Shown: piece after piece, positions 5,796 through 6,952 of the stretch
Numbering within the stretch: the stretch's first letter is position 1
Layout: the number at the start of each line of letters is the position of its first letter
Assembly: GCA_009785045.1 (NCBI GenBank)
Contig: WQXC01000083.1
Coordinates: forward strand, 1 to 6,952
Direction of reading: 5' to 3'
Source of the DNA: Treponema sp.
GTDB lineage: Bacteria > Spirochaetota > Spirochaetia > Treponematales > Breznakiellaceae
Length of the DNA stretch: 6,952 bases
Program-made: the position numbers and the translations under genes
The notes under the pieces: model-generated
Databases searched by the model: none
Seen by the model: the letters and a program-made list of their open reading frames with translations, nothing else
What the model was told of the DNA's origin: nothing

Positions 5796-6952
5796 ATGAA
5801 GAACATTGAACTTCTTGCTCCTGCGGGTGACATGACAAAACTACGGCTTGCTGTAAAATACGGCGCCGATGCCGTCTATCTGGGCGGCAAATTCGGCTTG
5901 CGTGCAGGCGCAGCCATAGAGGACGAGCGGCTGGAAGAAGCAGTCTCCTTCGCGCATTCTCATAGTAAAAAAGTTTATGTCACAGTAAATATATTTGCGC
6001 GCAATGCAGATTTTTACGAGATTAAGGCATATGTTAAGAGACTTGAAGAACTTAACGTTGATGCAGTTATCGTATCTGATCTGGGAGTACTAAGGCTTGT
6101 CCGTGAAAATACATCGCTTGATATACACATCTCGACCCAGGCCAATGTTATAAACAAGTTTACCGCAGAAGAATATGTTAATCTTGGAGCAAAACGGATT
6201 ATCCTTGCGCGCGAATGCAGCCTTGGCGAAATAAAAGAAATCGCCGGACATTTAAAAGATCGTGATAGTAATTGCGAAATTGAAGTTTTTGTGCATGGCG
6301 CAATGTGCGTAAGTTATTCAGGGCGGTGTTTGATCTCCAATTATATGACAAGCCGTGAGGCGAACCGCGGTGAATGCTCACAGCCCTGCCGTTACAAATA
6401 TTTTATGATAGAAGAAAAAAGACCTTCTGACTTTTGGGAAATTGAAGAAGACGCGAACGGCACATACATCATGAACAGCGAGGATCTTTGCCTTATAAAT
6501 CATTTAAACGATTTGATAAACTGCGGCGTATCGAGTTTTAAAATAGAAGGACGGATGAAGTCGGATTATTATGTCGCAGCAACAGTGAATACCTACAGGT
6601 TGGCTTTAGACGGAAAAGAATTTGACTTTTCTGATGAAATAAACAAGAGTCCTCACAGACCCTGGACAACCGGATTCGTTCTTGAAAAAGGCAACTACCT
6701 GTTTACCGAGCACACAAATCAGGTATCAACATACGAGGTTGCGGGCATGTGTCTTGGAGGAGATAAAATCCTGCAGCGGAATGTAATTTGTTCAGGAGAC
6801 GAACTGGAAATACTTTCGCCGGGGAATAATCACAACAAGACTTTTATTGTAACATCGATTAAAGATGAACAGGGACAAGCCGTTACACGGGCAAACAAGG
6901 CAGGCGCAGTTTACCATATTGAAACCGATGGACTCTTTCTGGAACCTGATGA
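5796..6952 (+). CDS. Peptidase U32-family protein, probable tRNA uridine-34 hydroxylation enzyme (3' truncated by window)
   Basis: An open frame of 385 codons runs off the window end without a stop. The N-terminus MKNIELLAPAGDMTKL is typical of the family and sets the start. The U32 signature is complete at 163-181 (E-x-F-x2-G-A-M-C-x4-G-x-C-x-I-S). It is followed by REANRGECSQPCRYKY (187-202), NSEDLCLI (227-234) and FKIEGRMKSDYYVA (248-261), which characterise the TrhP/YegQ branch; that branch makes 5-hydroxyuridine at tRNA position 34 using prephenate. Cys171, Cys178, Cys194 and Cys232 match the spacing of the iron-sulfur ligands in the related UbiU. Cys198 is also present. Despite the family name, proteolysis is not expected. 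RlhA (23S rRNA hydroxylation) is a possible alternative, but the sequence resembles TrhP more. It is divergent from citrate synthase with a 46-bp gap. Confidence 0.88.
   Translation, partial: MKNIELLAPAGDMTKLRLAVKYGADAVYLGGKFGLRAGAAIEDERLEEAVSFAHSHSKKVYVTVNIFARNADFYEIKAYVKRLEELNVDAVIVSDLGVLRLVRENTSLDIHISTQANVINKFTAEEYVNLGAKRIILARECSLGEIKEIAGHLKDRDSNCEIEVFVHGAMCVSYSGRCLISNYMTSREANRGECSQPCRYKYFMIEEKRPSDFWEIEEDANGTYIMNSEDLCLINHLNDLINCGVSSFKIEGRMKSDYYVAATVNTYRLALDGKEFDFSDEINKSPHRPWTTGFVLEKGNYLFTEHTNQVSTYEVAGMCLGGDKILQRNVICSGDELEILSPGNNHNKTFIVTSIKDEQGQAVTRANKAGAVYHIETDGLFLEPD

Noticed and set aside
6199..6381. A 60-codon minus-strand frame in the U32-family gene
   Set aside because: It lies opposite the most conserved, cysteine-rich part of the U32 protein and shows no independent coding signal.

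Overview
The window looks like chromosomal DNA from an anaerobic bacterium of moderate, slightly AT-rich composition. The roughly 450-residue citrate synthase resembles the form seen in Clostridia and treponeme-type spirochaetes. Together with a paired half-size ABC exporter and CTTCGACAGGCTCAG-type palindromes, it makes a Treponema-like spirochaete my best guess. That assignment is inference at low confidence. No mobile element, CRISPR array, tRNA or rRNA was found, and genes fill almost the whole window.

Layout. (1) Positions 2-2083, plus strand: the 3' end of one ABC exporter half-transporter, followed without any gap by a complete second one (625 aa). The pair is probably a heterodimeric exporter. 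(2) Positions 2123-5749, minus strand: a tight three-gene operon reading citrate synthase, Gfo/Idh/MocA oxidoreductase (392 aa), then a second, divergent Gfo/Idh/MocA oxidoreductase (359 aa). The gaps are 8 and 1 nt. It converges on the ABC operon. (3) Positions 5796-6952, plus strand: the first 385 codons of a peptidase-U32-family protein of the tRNA-hydroxylation type (TrhP/YegQ-like). It is divergent from citrate synthase and runs off the window.

The genes are ordinary; the interest lies in short structures between and inside them. The 46-bp gap between citrate synthase and the U32 gene holds two back-to-back extended -10 elements (TGCTAGAAT and TGCTAGTAT). Each sits 6-7 nt before its start codon and neither gene has a Shine-Dalgarno sequence, so both transcripts are predicted to be leaderless and to share overlapping promoter DNA. 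The first ABC gene ends in a perfect 18-bp inverted repeat that abuts the ribosome binding site of the second. The second ABC gene ends inside a REP-like palindrome with perfect 21-bp arms, which supplies its last 13 codons and stop and also separates the convergent operons. The first oxidoreductase carries an in-frame 18-bp tandem repeat (PLVGEA, nearly three copies) in a surface-type loop.

No single new multi-gene system is evident. The combination of citrate synthase with two sugar-type dehydrogenases in one operon is unusual, and its physiological meaning is not clear from sequence.
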